Made by a program: the position numbers and the translations under genes
Part shown: piece by piece, positions 23,830 to 31,445 of the stretch
How the letters are laid out: the number at the start of each line of letters is the position of its first letter
Numbering within the stretch: the stretch's first letter is position 1
The notes under the pieces: model-generated
Databases searched by the model: none
What the model saw: only the letters and a program-made list of their open reading frames with translations
Told to the model about the DNA's origin: nothing
Source: Opitutaceae bacterium
Lineage (GTDB): Bacteria > Verrucomicrobiota > Verrucomicrobiia > Opitutales > Opitutaceae
DNA: 47,929 bases
Reading direction: 5' to 3'
Assembly: GCA_947474995.1 (NCBI GenBank)
Contig: CANJNJ010000021.1
Span: 1 to 47,929, forward strand

Positions 23830-25578
23830 ATGACCTCCTATGACTACGCCGTCCTGGCGTTCTATTTTGTCTTCATGCTGGCCATCAGCTGGGTCTTCCG
23901 GCGTTTCGTTTCGAACGTCAGCGATTATTTTCGCGGCGGCGGCAAGGCGCTGTGGTGGATGGTGGGCGGCTCGGCGTTCATGGTGCAGTTCAGCGCGTGG
24001 ACGTTCACCGGCGCGGCGAGCAAGGCCTACAGCGACGGCTGGCCCATTGCCGTGATCTACATCGGCAATGCCATCGGCTTCGCCTGCAACGCGCTCTATT
24101 TCGCACCCAAATTCCGGCAGATGCGGGTCGTCACCTTCGTCGAGGCCATCCGCAATCGCTTCGGCCGCGTGAACGAGCGGTTCTTCACCTGGGTGCAACT
24201 GCCCACCGGAATTATCCAGGCCGGCATCTGGCTGAACGCCCTCGGCGTTTTCTTTTCCGCGGTGTTTGGCGTCGATCTCACCCTGACGATTGTGGGCACC
24301 GGCCTGGTGGTGCTCCTCATGACGCTCCTGAGCGGGAGCTGGGGCGTGCTGGCCGGCGACTTCATCCAGATGCTCATCCTGATGCCCGTCTGCATTGCGG
24401 TGACGGTGCTCGCGCTGCTCAAGGTCGGTGGCGTCAGCAGCTTCTTCGCCCGGCTGCCCGCGCACCATTTCGATTTCTCGCAGGTGTTCACCGAGCAGTT
24501 CCTCGGCCTGTGGGTGATCGCGATGCTCCTGAAGCAGTTTCTCAGCACGAACAACGTCTCCGACGCTTCGCGCTACCTCTGTGTCAAAGACAGCAAGCAC
24601 GCGCGCTGGGCCGGCTTCCTTGGGGCCGGATTGTTTGTCGTCGGCATCGTGATCTGGTTCGTGCCGCCGATGGCCGCCGCCATCCTCCATCCCTCGCTGG
24701 CCGAGCTGTATCCCAACATGAAAAACCCCGCGGAGGCGTCGTTCATCGCCATCTCGCGCGACGTTTTGCCGGTGGGGATGATGGGCCTGCTGGTCAGCGG
24801 AATCTTTGCCTCGACCATCGCGACGATGGACTCGGGGCTGAACCGCAACGCCGGCATCTTCATCAAGAATTTCTATCAGCCGGTGCTGCGACCCCACGCG
24901 ACCGACCAGCAATTGCTGCGCGCCAGCAAGCTCACGACCATCGTGTTTGGCGGCCTCGTGATCTTCATGGCCTGGCGGCTGAGCCAGCTGCAGGGCCTTT
25001 CGCTCTTCAGCATCACGGTGCGCTTCAGCGCGCTGGTGACGACGCCCTTCTGGGTGCCGTTGCTGCTGGGCATGCTCGTCTCCGACACGCCGCCCTGGGC
25101 GGGCTGGACCACGGTCACGGTCGGCTTCTGTTCGTCGCTCTTCGCGACCTATCTCCTCACGCCGGCCGCTGCGGCGCAGTTTTTCCACGTGGCCGGGCCG
25201 CTCTCGCGGGCCTCCACGGAGTATTGGGAACAGGGCATCGCCACCGTGCTCAACCTCGCGGTGGGCTCCGCGTGGTTCCTGGGCTCGAAGTTTTTCTGGG
25301 ACCGCTCGTCCGCCGAGTACCAGGAACGCGTCCGCACTTTTTTTGCCAACATGCACCGACCGATCGATTTCACGCGGGAGGAAGGAGCTGGCAACGATGC
25401 CCGCCAGGAGCGCTACATCGGCTGGCTGTGCCTGGCCTACGGCGGATTTGTCTCCCTGCTCGCGCTCATCCCGAACCCGCCGCTGGGGCGCCTCGCTTTC
25501 CTCTTCTGCGGCGGAATTGTCGTCGGGGTCGGCGGCCTGCTCCTCGCCATTTCCCGCAAAACCCCTCTCCCGTCATGA
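23830..25578 (+). CDS. Sodium/solute symporter (SSS family)
   Basis: A 582-residue inner-membrane transporter of the sodium:solute symporter family, with about 13-14 hydrophobic segments. Typical features: YFRGGGKALWWMVGGSAFMV near residue 40 (unwound TM1 region), QFSAWTFTGAASKAYSDG, AGDFIQMLILMPVCIAVTVL, GLLVSGIFASTIATMDSGLN (the conserved SSS segment near TM8) and FSITVRFSALVTTPFWVPLL. The length matches SSS sugar or organic-acid carriers. It has a 4-nt ATGA overlap with the downstream isomerase, so the two are co-translated. With the LacI regulator upstream, it probably imports a sugar or sugar derivative. An 8-C run precedes the start. Confidence 0.93.
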   Translation: MTSYDYAVLAFYFVFMLAISWVFRRFVSNVSDYFRGGGKALWWMVGGSAFMVQFSAWTFTGAASKAYSDGWPIAVIYIGNAIGFACNALYFAPKFRQMRVVTFVEAIRNRFGRVNERFFTWVQLPTGIIQAGIWLNALGVFFSAVFGVDLTLTIVGTGLVVLLMTLLSGSWGVLAGDFIQMLILMPVCIAVTVLALLKVGGVSSFFARLPAHHFDFSQVFTEQFLGLWVIAMLLKQFLSTNNVSDASRYLCVKDSKHARWAGFLGAGLFVVGIVIWFVPPMAAAILHPSLAELYPNMKNPAEASFIAISRDVLPVGMMGLLVSGIFASTIATMDSGLNRNAGIFIKNFYQPVLRPHATDQQLLRASKLTTIVFGGLVIFMAWRLSQLQGLSLFSITVRFSALVTTPFWVPLLLGMLVSDTPPWAGWTTVTVGFCSSLFATYLLTPAAAAQFFHVAGPLSRASTEYWEQGIATVLNLAVGSAWFLGSKFFWDRSSAEYQERVRTFFANMHRPIDFTREEGAGNDARQERYIGWLCLAYGGFVSLLALIPNPPLGRLAFLFCGGIVVGVGGLLLAISRKTPLPS

Positions 25579-26681
25579 CCAGCCATCGCCACAAACTGAT
25601 CCTCCTGCCGCCGAACCGCGTGTGGCGCCCCTATCCCGGCGGCCGCACGCTCGAACAACTGGCAGGTGTGCCTGAACCCGCCGACTCGTTCATGTCGGAG
25701 GAATGGATTGCGTCGACCACCCGCGCGGTGAATCGCGGCCGCGAATCCATTCCCGAGGGACTTTCCCAGGTTCGCGTCGGCCACGACGGCCCGGTGCGCG
25801 ACTTGGCCGGCCTGCTCGCCAGCGACCCCGAATATTTTCTCGGCGCCGCGCACGTGAAGAAATTCGGCGCGCAGCCCCAAGTCTTGGTCAAGTACCTCGA
25901 CAGCGGCACCCGCCTTTACCTGCAGGTGCATCCCACGCGGGAGTTTGCCCAGCGCTTCATGGGGGCGCCGAGCGGCAAGACCGAGGCCTACTACGTGCTC
26001 GACGTGCGCGATCCCGCCTCGGCCCAAGAGCCGGTCGGCTACGTCTACGTCGGCTTCCAACGCCCGCCGACCCCCGCCGCGTTGCGCGAGTACATCGTCA
26101 CCCAGAACATCGCGGCGATTGAGGGCTGCTTTGATCCCATTCCGGTCCGGCCCGGCGACACGCTCATCATTCCCGGCGGCACACCGCACGCCCTTGGCGC
26201 GGGCGTCTTCATGGTCGAAATCCAGGAGCCGAGCGATCTCGTGGTCCGCTTCGAGTTCGAGCGCGCCGGTTATGTGCTGCCCGAGGCCTCGCGCTTCATG
26301 GGCCGCGATCTCGACTTCGCCCTCACCGTCTTCAATTTCGCGCCGCTCACGCTGGCCGACGTCGACGCGCGCGTCCGCTGTCAGCCCCGCCGGCTCCGGG
26401 AACTGGGACCCGGCTCGTGGCAGGACGAGCTCATCGGCCGCGCCCAGACCGACTGTTTTCGCGTCACCCGCACGCATTTGGGCGGTGCCGTGCTTAAGGA
26501 TGAAACCAGCTTCGGGATCGCCATCGTCACCGCCGGGAGCGTGATAGCGGAAGTCGGGGGTGAAACCCATCGGTTTAATGCTTATGACAAGATGTTCCTG
26601 CCGGCCGGTCTCGGCCCCGTGAAATTCACGCCGCTCACCGCCACCGCCGAAATCCTCGAGTGCCGACCACCCGCCAGTTAA
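25575..26681 (+). CDS. Class I phosphomannose-isomerase-like protein
   Basis: A 368-residue cupin-type protein resembling class I mannose-6-phosphate isomerases (ManA). Start at 25575 overlaps the symporter stop (ATGA). Zinc-site motifs are present: LYLQVHPTREFAQRF (Gln and His), GKTEAYYVLD (Glu) and IIPGGTPHALGAG (His). EIQEPSDLVVRFEFER near residues 215-230 is the expected substrate-side strand. The C-terminal part forms a second cupin (GIAIVTAGSVIAEVGG, YDKMFLPAGLGP). The position after a symporter suggests it isomerises an incoming sugar phosphate, probably ketose/aldose 6-phosphate, but no sugar kinase is adjacent, so the true substrate may differ. Confidence 0.87.
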   Translation: MTSHRHKLILLPPNRVWRPYPGGRTLEQLAGVPEPADSFMSEEWIASTTRAVNRGRESIPEGLSQVRVGHDGPVRDLAGLLASDPEYFLGAAHVKKFGAQPQVLVKYLDSGTRLYLQVHPTREFAQRFMGAPSGKTEAYYVLDVRDPASAQEPVGYVYVGFQRPPTPAALREYIVTQNIAAIEGCFDPIPVRPGDTLIIPGGTPHALGAGVFMVEIQEPSDLVVRFEFERAGYVLPEASRFMGRDLDFALTVFNFAPLTLADVDARVRCQPRRLRELGPGSWQDELIGRAQTDCFRVTRTHLGGAVLKDETSFGIAIVTAGSVIAEVGGETHRFNAYDKMFLPAGLGPVKFTPLTATAEILECRPPAS

Positions 26682-26704
26682 TACCCGCCGCCTTTCCCCC
26701 TGCC

Positions 26705-27715
26705 ATGCCTCGCCGTTCCAGCCTGCTCGCCGCTCTCTCGGCCGCGGAAATGCGCGAATTCCTGCCCGAGTCCCTGCGCGCTCAGGTGCAGGCCCTTACT
26801 CCGGAATACCGGCAGATCGATGCCGGCGCGCTCGACGAGAGCGGCTTCGCCCGCGAACTGGCGGCCGCCAACCCGGACATCCTGGTCGGCTGCTGGAAAA
26901 CACCGCGGCTGCCCGACCAACTCCCGCCGCGGTTGCGCTATGTCTGCTACATCACGGGCTCGGTGAAGAAGCTGGTCCCGCGGTCCCATCTTGAACGCGG
27001 CCTGATCGTGACCAATTGGGGCGCCTCCATCAGCCGCACGGTCGCGGAGTGCGCGCTCTTTCACGTGCTCGCCTGCCTGCGCAACACCTCGCACTGGGCC
27101 ATTGCGATGCACCAACCCGGCGTCGCGGCGTGGAAGGGCGGCCTGTCCGAGGCGCGCTCCCTTTTTTCCCGGCGGGTGGGAATTCACGGTTTCGGACCCG
27201 TCGCGCGCGAGCTCGTGACCCTGCTGCGCCCGTGGGGCTGCCCGATCAGCGTGCTGGCGCCTGACCTCACTCCCGCGCTCGCCCGCATCCATGAGATCGA
27301 ACGCGCCGCGTCACTCGAGGCGCTGTTCGCCGAAAACGAGATCATCGTCGAGCTGGCACCGCTCATTCCCGCCACGGTCGGCGTGGTCACCGAGCGACAC
27401 CTGCGCCTCATCCGGCCCGGCGGCGTCTTCGTCAACGTCGGCCGGGGCGCTGTCGTCGATGAGGCCGCGCTGCTGCGGGTGGCCCGCGAAGGCCGGATTC
27501 AGGTTGGCCTCGATGTCTTCACGCAGGAGCCCCTGCCGGCCGACAGCGGTTTCCGCGCGCTGCCCAACGTCAGTCTCACTCCGCACATCGGCGGGCCGAC
27601 CATCGACCGTTTTCCCGATGCCGGCGCTTTTGCCCTGAAGAACCTCCGGGCCTACGTCGCCAACCAGCCGCTCGAGGCCGTGGTCACGCCGGAGATTTAC
27701 GACCAGTCCTCCTAG
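26705..27715 (+). CDS. D-isomer-specific 2-hydroxyacid dehydrogenase
   Basis: A 336-residue NAD(P)-dependent dehydrogenase; start at 26705 (MPRRSSLLAALSAAEMREFL), because an upstream in-frame ATG at 26660 lies inside the isomerase gene. The substrate domain is followed by a cofactor domain with GIHGFGPVARELVTLL. Catalytic residues of the family are visible: Arg in NVGRGAVVDEAAL, Glu in DVFTQEPLPADSG and His in LTPHIGGPT. Relatives reduce hydroxypyruvate, glyoxylate or 2-keto acids. In the same run as glycerate kinase, a hydroxypyruvate/glycerate role is reasonable. The dinucleotide motif GFGPVA lacks the usual third glycine (GxGxxG). Confidence 0.9.
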   Translation: MPRRSSLLAALSAAEMREFLPESLRAQVQALTPEYRQIDAGALDESGFARELAAANPDILVGCWKTPRLPDQLPPRLRYVCYITGSVKKLVPRSHLERGLIVTNWGASISRTVAECALFHVLACLRNTSHWAIAMHQPGVAAWKGGLSEARSLFSRRVGIHGFGPVARELVTLLRPWGCPISVLAPDLTPALARIHEIERAASLEALFAENEIIVELAPLIPATVGVVTERHLRLIRPGGVFVNVGRGAVVDEAALLRVAREGRIQVGLDVFTQEPLPADSGFRALPNVSLTPHIGGPTIDRFPDAGAFALKNLRAYVANQPLEAVVTPEIYDQSS

Positions 27716-27796
27716 CGCGGACTTTTCGCCCCGCGGCTCAAAGCCGCAGCCAAAGTTGGACGGTTGAGGAGGAGCGCAGGTCCACCGCCGGGAGCG

Positions 27797-27873
27797 AGCA
27801 TCGAGTAGCGTGCAGGGAAACGGTCGCTCGATTTTCCTACTCGCTACGCGCTACGCGCTACTCGCTACTCTCG
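27797..27873. repeat. GTAGCG/CTACTCGC repeat cluster, copy 1
   Basis: GAGTAGCG near 27800 is followed by a run of CTACTCGCTACGCGCTACGC and then CTACTCGCTACTCTCG at 27858-27873. The last 16-mer is identical to 40378-40393, which has the same forward/inverse arrangement. It occupies the gap before the FMN oxidase gene. Confidence 0.55.
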
Positions 27874-27928
27874 GCGAAAATCGTCGCTAACTTGAACCAT
27901 CTCGAGAGACGGTAATGCCCTACCCCCC

Positions 27929-29110
27929 ATGCCGAACTGGACCGATCCCAATCGTCGCGACTTCCTGAAATTCCTCGCGGCCAGCCCGCTCCTCGGGCTG
28001 GCGGGGCGCGCCGAGGAGACCCCCATCGCGTCGGCCGGGGACGCGCTCAACGTACTGGATTTCGAAGCCGCCGCGCGGGAAAAACTGCCGCCCGCGCACT
28101 TCGGCTATCTCGCCACCGGCGTCGATGACGAACGGACGCTGCGCGCCAATCGCGAGGGCTTCGCGCGGTTCCAAATCCGGCCACGCCGGCTGGTTGATAC
28201 GTCTCGCCTCGACTCCTCCGTAAGCCTGTTCGGGACCCGCTGGGGCACGCCCATCGTTTTGTCCCCGGCATCCAGCCAGCGGGCCTTTCACAAGGAGGGC
28301 GAACTACCGGTCGCCCGCGCCGCGCGGGCGAAAAAGCATCTGCAGATCCTGTCGACCGGGGCCAATGCCTCGGTCGAGGACGTGATCGCGGCGCGGGGCG
28401 AGCCGGTCTGGTTCCAACTCTATGCCTCGTCGAGTTGGACGGTCTCGCGCGCGATGGTGAAGCGGGCGGAGGCGGCCGGATGCCCGGTGCTCTGCCTGAC
28501 GGTTGATCAGGTCGTGGACTCAAATCGCGAAACACTGAAGAAAGCCATCCGGCGGGATGACCGGGACTGCAGCGAGTGCCACGACCGCAGCTCGCCGCAA
28601 ACCGTGCACGAGCGAAGGCGCATGTTCGACGGGCTCGATCTCGCCGGCGTCAGCTTCACGCCGGCTCTCACGTGGGACTACGTGAAGCGCCTGAAGGACG
28701 CGACGTCGATGAAGGTCGTGGTCAAGGGAATCGTGACGCGTGAGGATGCCGCGCTCGCGGTCCGGCACGGCGCCGATGGCGTGATCTGCTCCAATCATGG
28801 CGGGCGCGCCGACGATACCGGCCGCTCCAGCATCGAGAGCCTGTCCGAGGTCGTCGCCGGCGCTTCCGGCCGGATCCCGGTTCTGGTCGACAGCGGATTC
28901 CGGCGCGGCACCGACATCTTCACCGCCCTCGCGCTCGGGGCCTCCGCGATCTGCGTGGGTCGGCCCTACTTATGGGGCCTCGCGGCGTTCGGCCAGGAGG
29001 GCGTGGAAACCGTGCTCGAAATCCTCACCCGCGAACTTCACCTGGCGATGCGCTACGCAGGAACACCGGCGATTCGCGACATCGCGGCCCATCACATCAG
29101 CACGCGGTGA
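27929..29110 (+). CDS. FMN-dependent alpha-hydroxy-acid oxidase/dehydrogenase with Tat-like signal
   Basis: A 393-residue member of the glycolate oxidase/lactate dehydrogenase (LldD) family. The N-terminus has NRRDFLKFLAASPLLGLAG, a twin-arginine signal. Residues matching the FMN active site are all present: Tyr in HFGYLATGVDDERTL, Gln and Tyr in WFQLYASSSW, Asp in CLTVDQVVDSNRE, Lys in MKVVVKGIVTRED, and His and Arg in ICSNHGGRADD. The flavin phosphate region is VDSGFRRGTDIFTALALGA. It oxidises an L-2-hydroxy acid to the keto acid; specificity is not readable. Tat export of a flavoenzyme would place the reaction in the periplasm, which is less usual for this family. Confidence 0.92.
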   Translation: MPNWTDPNRRDFLKFLAASPLLGLAGRAEETPIASAGDALNVLDFEAAAREKLPPAHFGYLATGVDDERTLRANREGFARFQIRPRRLVDTSRLDSSVSLFGTRWGTPIVLSPASSQRAFHKEGELPVARAARAKKHLQILSTGANASVEDVIAARGEPVWFQLYASSSWTVSRAMVKRAEAAGCPVLCLTVDQVVDSNRETLKKAIRRDDRDCSECHDRSSPQTVHERRRMFDGLDLAGVSFTPALTWDYVKRLKDATSMKVVVKGIVTREDAALAVRHGADGVICSNHGGRADDTGRSSIESLSEVVAGASGRIPVLVDSGFRRGTDIFTALALGASAICVGRPYLWGLAAFGQEGVETVLEILTRELHLAMRYAGTPAIRDIAAHHISTR

Positions 29111-29138
29111 CCCGTCGACCGGGAATGAATCCCCGGCG

Positions 29139-29621
29139 CTACGGCTGCACCGCTTGAATCTCCACTTCGTGCCGGAACGGCGACGAGGCGAGCGTGACCA
29201 CGTGGGCGTTGATCGTCCGGTAGCGCACCCGGCCGCCGAAGGTAATCCGCACGTCCACATTGAGGCCATGGCGCAGTTGGCTGTCGTCGGCCTGATATTC
29301 GATTTGAAAGGGCACCGGTTCTGTCACCAGCGCGTCGAGCGTGCGGCGATATTCGCCCAGCACTCGCTCCACCGGCAGCGTCCGCCCGCGATCCCCGAGC
29401 GGAAGTTCCGCACCCGGGTTCATCGCCATCTTTTCGATCGGCGTGATATCCAGCAACCGCACCAGAATCTCGGTACCCGCCGGCAAGGCGGAGTGCAGAC
29501 TTACCACCCCAGTAAGCACGCGCTCGGGGTTTCCCTCGGGCGTGATGTTGATGTGTTCACAGCCCGCGCCCATCCCCAGCAGACCGAGCGCACCAAACCA
29601 GACGAGGACGGAAAGTTTCAT
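29139..29621 (-). CDS. YbaY-like lipoprotein
   Basis: A 160-residue lipoprotein: N-terminal signal MKLSVLVWFGALGLLGMGAG followed by Cys21, a slightly atypical lipobox (GAGC). The mature part is a small beta-sandwich with the YbaY/type III secretion pilotin-like pattern: VLTGVVSLHSALPAGTEILV, VRLLDITPIEK, PVPFQIEYQADDSQL and YRTINAHVVTL. The ATG at 29621 overlaps the stop of the upstream glycosidase-like gene by 4 nt, so the two are translationally coupled. Function in the envelope is unknown. Confidence 0.8.
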   Translation of the reverse strand: MKLSVLVWFGALGLLGMGAGCEHINITPEGNPERVLTGVVSLHSALPAGTEILVRLLDITPIEKMAMNPGAELPLGDRGRTLPVERVLGEYRRTLDALVTEPVPFQIEYQADDSQLRHGLNVDVRITFGGRVRYRTINAHVVTLASSPFRHEVEIQAVQP

Positions 29622-30841
29622 GTTGATTGGGATCGCAGGGCGGATCGCCGCAAGAGCGCGGCCCGCGAATTAAACTCGGCGAGCAATTCCGTGTGCTCGC
29701 GGGCCTCGGCCCCATTAACGTGGACCAAGCCGCGGGCAAACGGCGGCTGCTCGCCGGGTTCGTCCTGCCACTGGCTCCAAACGTAGCCAACCACCGCCGG
29801 GTGTCGAGCCATCCGCTCCAGCGCCAGCCGGCCGCGCCGCAGCATCCGCTCCACGCTCGTCAGTTTTCGCGCCGCTCCTGTCGCCGGACGCCAAAAAATT
29901 TCATCCGCCCAACCCACGTTGCCGGCCAGGACCGGCTGGCTCGCCTCGAGACCAGAAGCGGGCAGATCCCGCCAATCCGGCATCGCCAGATCGACAGCCG
30001 GGTAAACACACTCCGCCATCACGGGCCCACCGACGGCGCCGCCGAACCGGCAGCCCATGATCAGGTGATTCGGGTCCGCCGCCCGAATCGCCGCCGCCGT
30101 GGTCGTAAAATAGCGCCGCGCCACTTCCCGCGTCCAGCGCACCTCGTCCCGCAGGTACCCGCGGGTCGCAAAGCCTTTTTCCGTCCGGGTGAGTTCGCGC
30201 ACCACTTCCTTGTTGGGCAGCGGAACGCCCCACGCCCGGGCGAGCGACTCCATCCGTCCCCCGTGCAACGCCAGCACGAACTCCCAGGCGGCATGATACG
30301 TCGCAAAGTTAGGCTCCAGGCTCAGGCAAATTTGCAGCAGCGACGGCCGGCCGGCGGGCGTCGGTTGGCCCCAACCCAGCGCATCGTCAGTGACCCACCC
30401 GAGCAACTCCCGCACTCCGGCCCGTGGCGCGCACTCCGCGAGCGCCCGCTCCACGGCCAGCTGCGGCCAGTCCGGCGCAAAAACATCCGGCAGCCGGACT
30501 CCCGGCGTCACAATCACCGCGCCCGACCGGCAAAAATCCACGGCCTCCAGAAACGCCAGTCCGTCCTCCCGCCCCGCGCCGTCGCCGCCCACGCCCACCG
30601 CGTTGAATCCCCACGTGCGCAAGCGAATCGCCGCATCCACCCACCCGGACTCGCCACTGGCCCGCGCCTGGCCTCGCACCGCGTGCACCGCCCGGACAAA
30701 AAATGGCTCGCCCGCCGGATCGAGCAGCCACCAGCGCCCGCCCGCATCCTGCACGACGCGAAAAAAACCCTCCGCTCCGCGCCTCGTTTCCGGCCGAAAT
30801 TCGCCGGAAACAAGCGGGGCGGTTTCTTCGGCGGACGGCAT
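29618..30841 (-). CDS. Glycoside-hydrolase-like TIM-barrel protein (agarase-like)
   Basis: A 407-residue protein with no signal peptide. GFFRVVQDAGGRWWLLDPAG near residues 25-45, followed by EPFFVRAVHAV, is the opening seen in agarase-like and other GH-A clan proteins of Verrucomicrobiota. Later LLGWVTDDALGWGQP, YFTTTAAAIRAADPNHLIMG, MPDWRDLPASGLEASQPVLA and HPAVVGYVWSQWQDEPGEQP fit a (beta/alpha)8 barrel; acidic residues in WVTDDALG and WQDEPGE are candidates for the catalytic pair, but I could not assign them. It is the middle gene of an operon: 9 nt after the LapA-like gene and overlapping the YbaY-like lipoprotein. A cytoplasmic location would be odd for a polysaccharidase. Confidence 0.72.
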   Translation of the reverse strand: MPSAEETAPLVSGEFRPETRRGAEGFFRVVQDAGGRWWLLDPAGEPFFVRAVHAVRGQARASGESGWVDAAIRLRTWGFNAVGVGGDGAGREDGLAFLEAVDFCRSGAVIVTPGVRLPDVFAPDWPQLAVERALAECAPRAGVRELLGWVTDDALGWGQPTPAGRPSLLQICLSLEPNFATYHAAWEFVLALHGGRMESLARAWGVPLPNKEVVRELTRTEKGFATRGYLRDEVRWTREVARRYFTTTAAAIRAADPNHLIMGCRFGGAVGGPVMAECVYPAVDLAMPDWRDLPASGLEASQPVLAGNVGWADEIFWRPATGAARKLTSVERMLRRGRLALERMARHPAVVGYVWSQWQDEPGEQPPFARGLVHVNGAEAREHTELLAEFNSRAALLRRSALRSQST

Positions 30842-30850
30842 CCGGGCGAC

Positions 30851-31102
30851 TTACTTGTCCTTGCCGCCGCTGCTCTTCCGGCCGCCACCGCCGCCACCGA
30901 CGGTGAGCACGGTACCAGCCAGCACTCCGACCGCAAATACGCCAAAATAAACCAAGGCCGCGGAAGCGTGAATCGGCGTCTTGGCCGTCGTGCCGGCAAT
31001 CGGGAAATGGAAGTCGATCGCGTGGGTGTTGTTCATGCCCACGTAGAGCATGACGAAAAGGATCCCGAGCAGGATGATGGTTTTGACGACGGCCTTAAAC
31101 AT
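30851..31102 (-). CDS. LapA-domain (DUF1049) small membrane protein
   Basis: An 83-residue protein from ATG 31102 (MFKAVVKTIILLGILFVMLY). Two membrane segments (about 5-22 and 45-65, SAALVYFGVFAVGVLAGTVL) with the linker VGMNNTHAIDFHFPIAGTT match LapA/DUF1049 (lipopolysaccharide assembly protein A domain). The C-terminus is a Gly run and Lys-rich tail (GGGGGGRKSSGGKDK). The longer frame from 31351 is Arg-rich and unlikely to be translated. It is the first gene of the operon with the glycosidase-like and YbaY-like genes. Confidence 0.78.
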   Translation of the reverse strand: MFKAVVKTIILLGILFVMLYVGMNNTHAIDFHFPIAGTTAKTPIHASAALVYFGVFAVGVLAGTVLTVGGGGGGRKSSGGKDK

Positions 31103-31445
31103 GTCGATGGGGAGATGTGACCAGAGGCGTAGCCACCGGTCCCCCGCTCCGCAAATCGAATCCGCCACCACCCCGCCACAAACCGGCCGCCTCTCCCCCC
31201 CGGCTTCCGGCTTTCGCTCCCGCCGACCACTGCTCCCGCGCCCGTCCCCCTCCCGTTGGTCATCTAATCGACACCAACGGGCATCGCGCCGCCCCGGCCG
31301 GGTACGGGCGGAGGGCCCGGAGCCAAGCCGACGGGTGAAAAGGTCTGTCATTCTTGAGTTTTCCCACGGTCGGCCAAAGGCCGAGGTGCATTTTCTCCGA
31401 TCTTTCCCATTGATTCAATCGGCAGAGGTTAAATCGTGGACTCAC
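31103..31445. other. 343-bp divergent intergenic region
   Basis: Between the LapA-like gene (minus) and the methyltransferase (plus); both promoters should lie here. TTGATT near 31410 and TAAATC near 31430 are a weak promoter-like pair with a 14-nt spacing, too short to trust. Nothing else is recognised. Confidence 0.4.
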
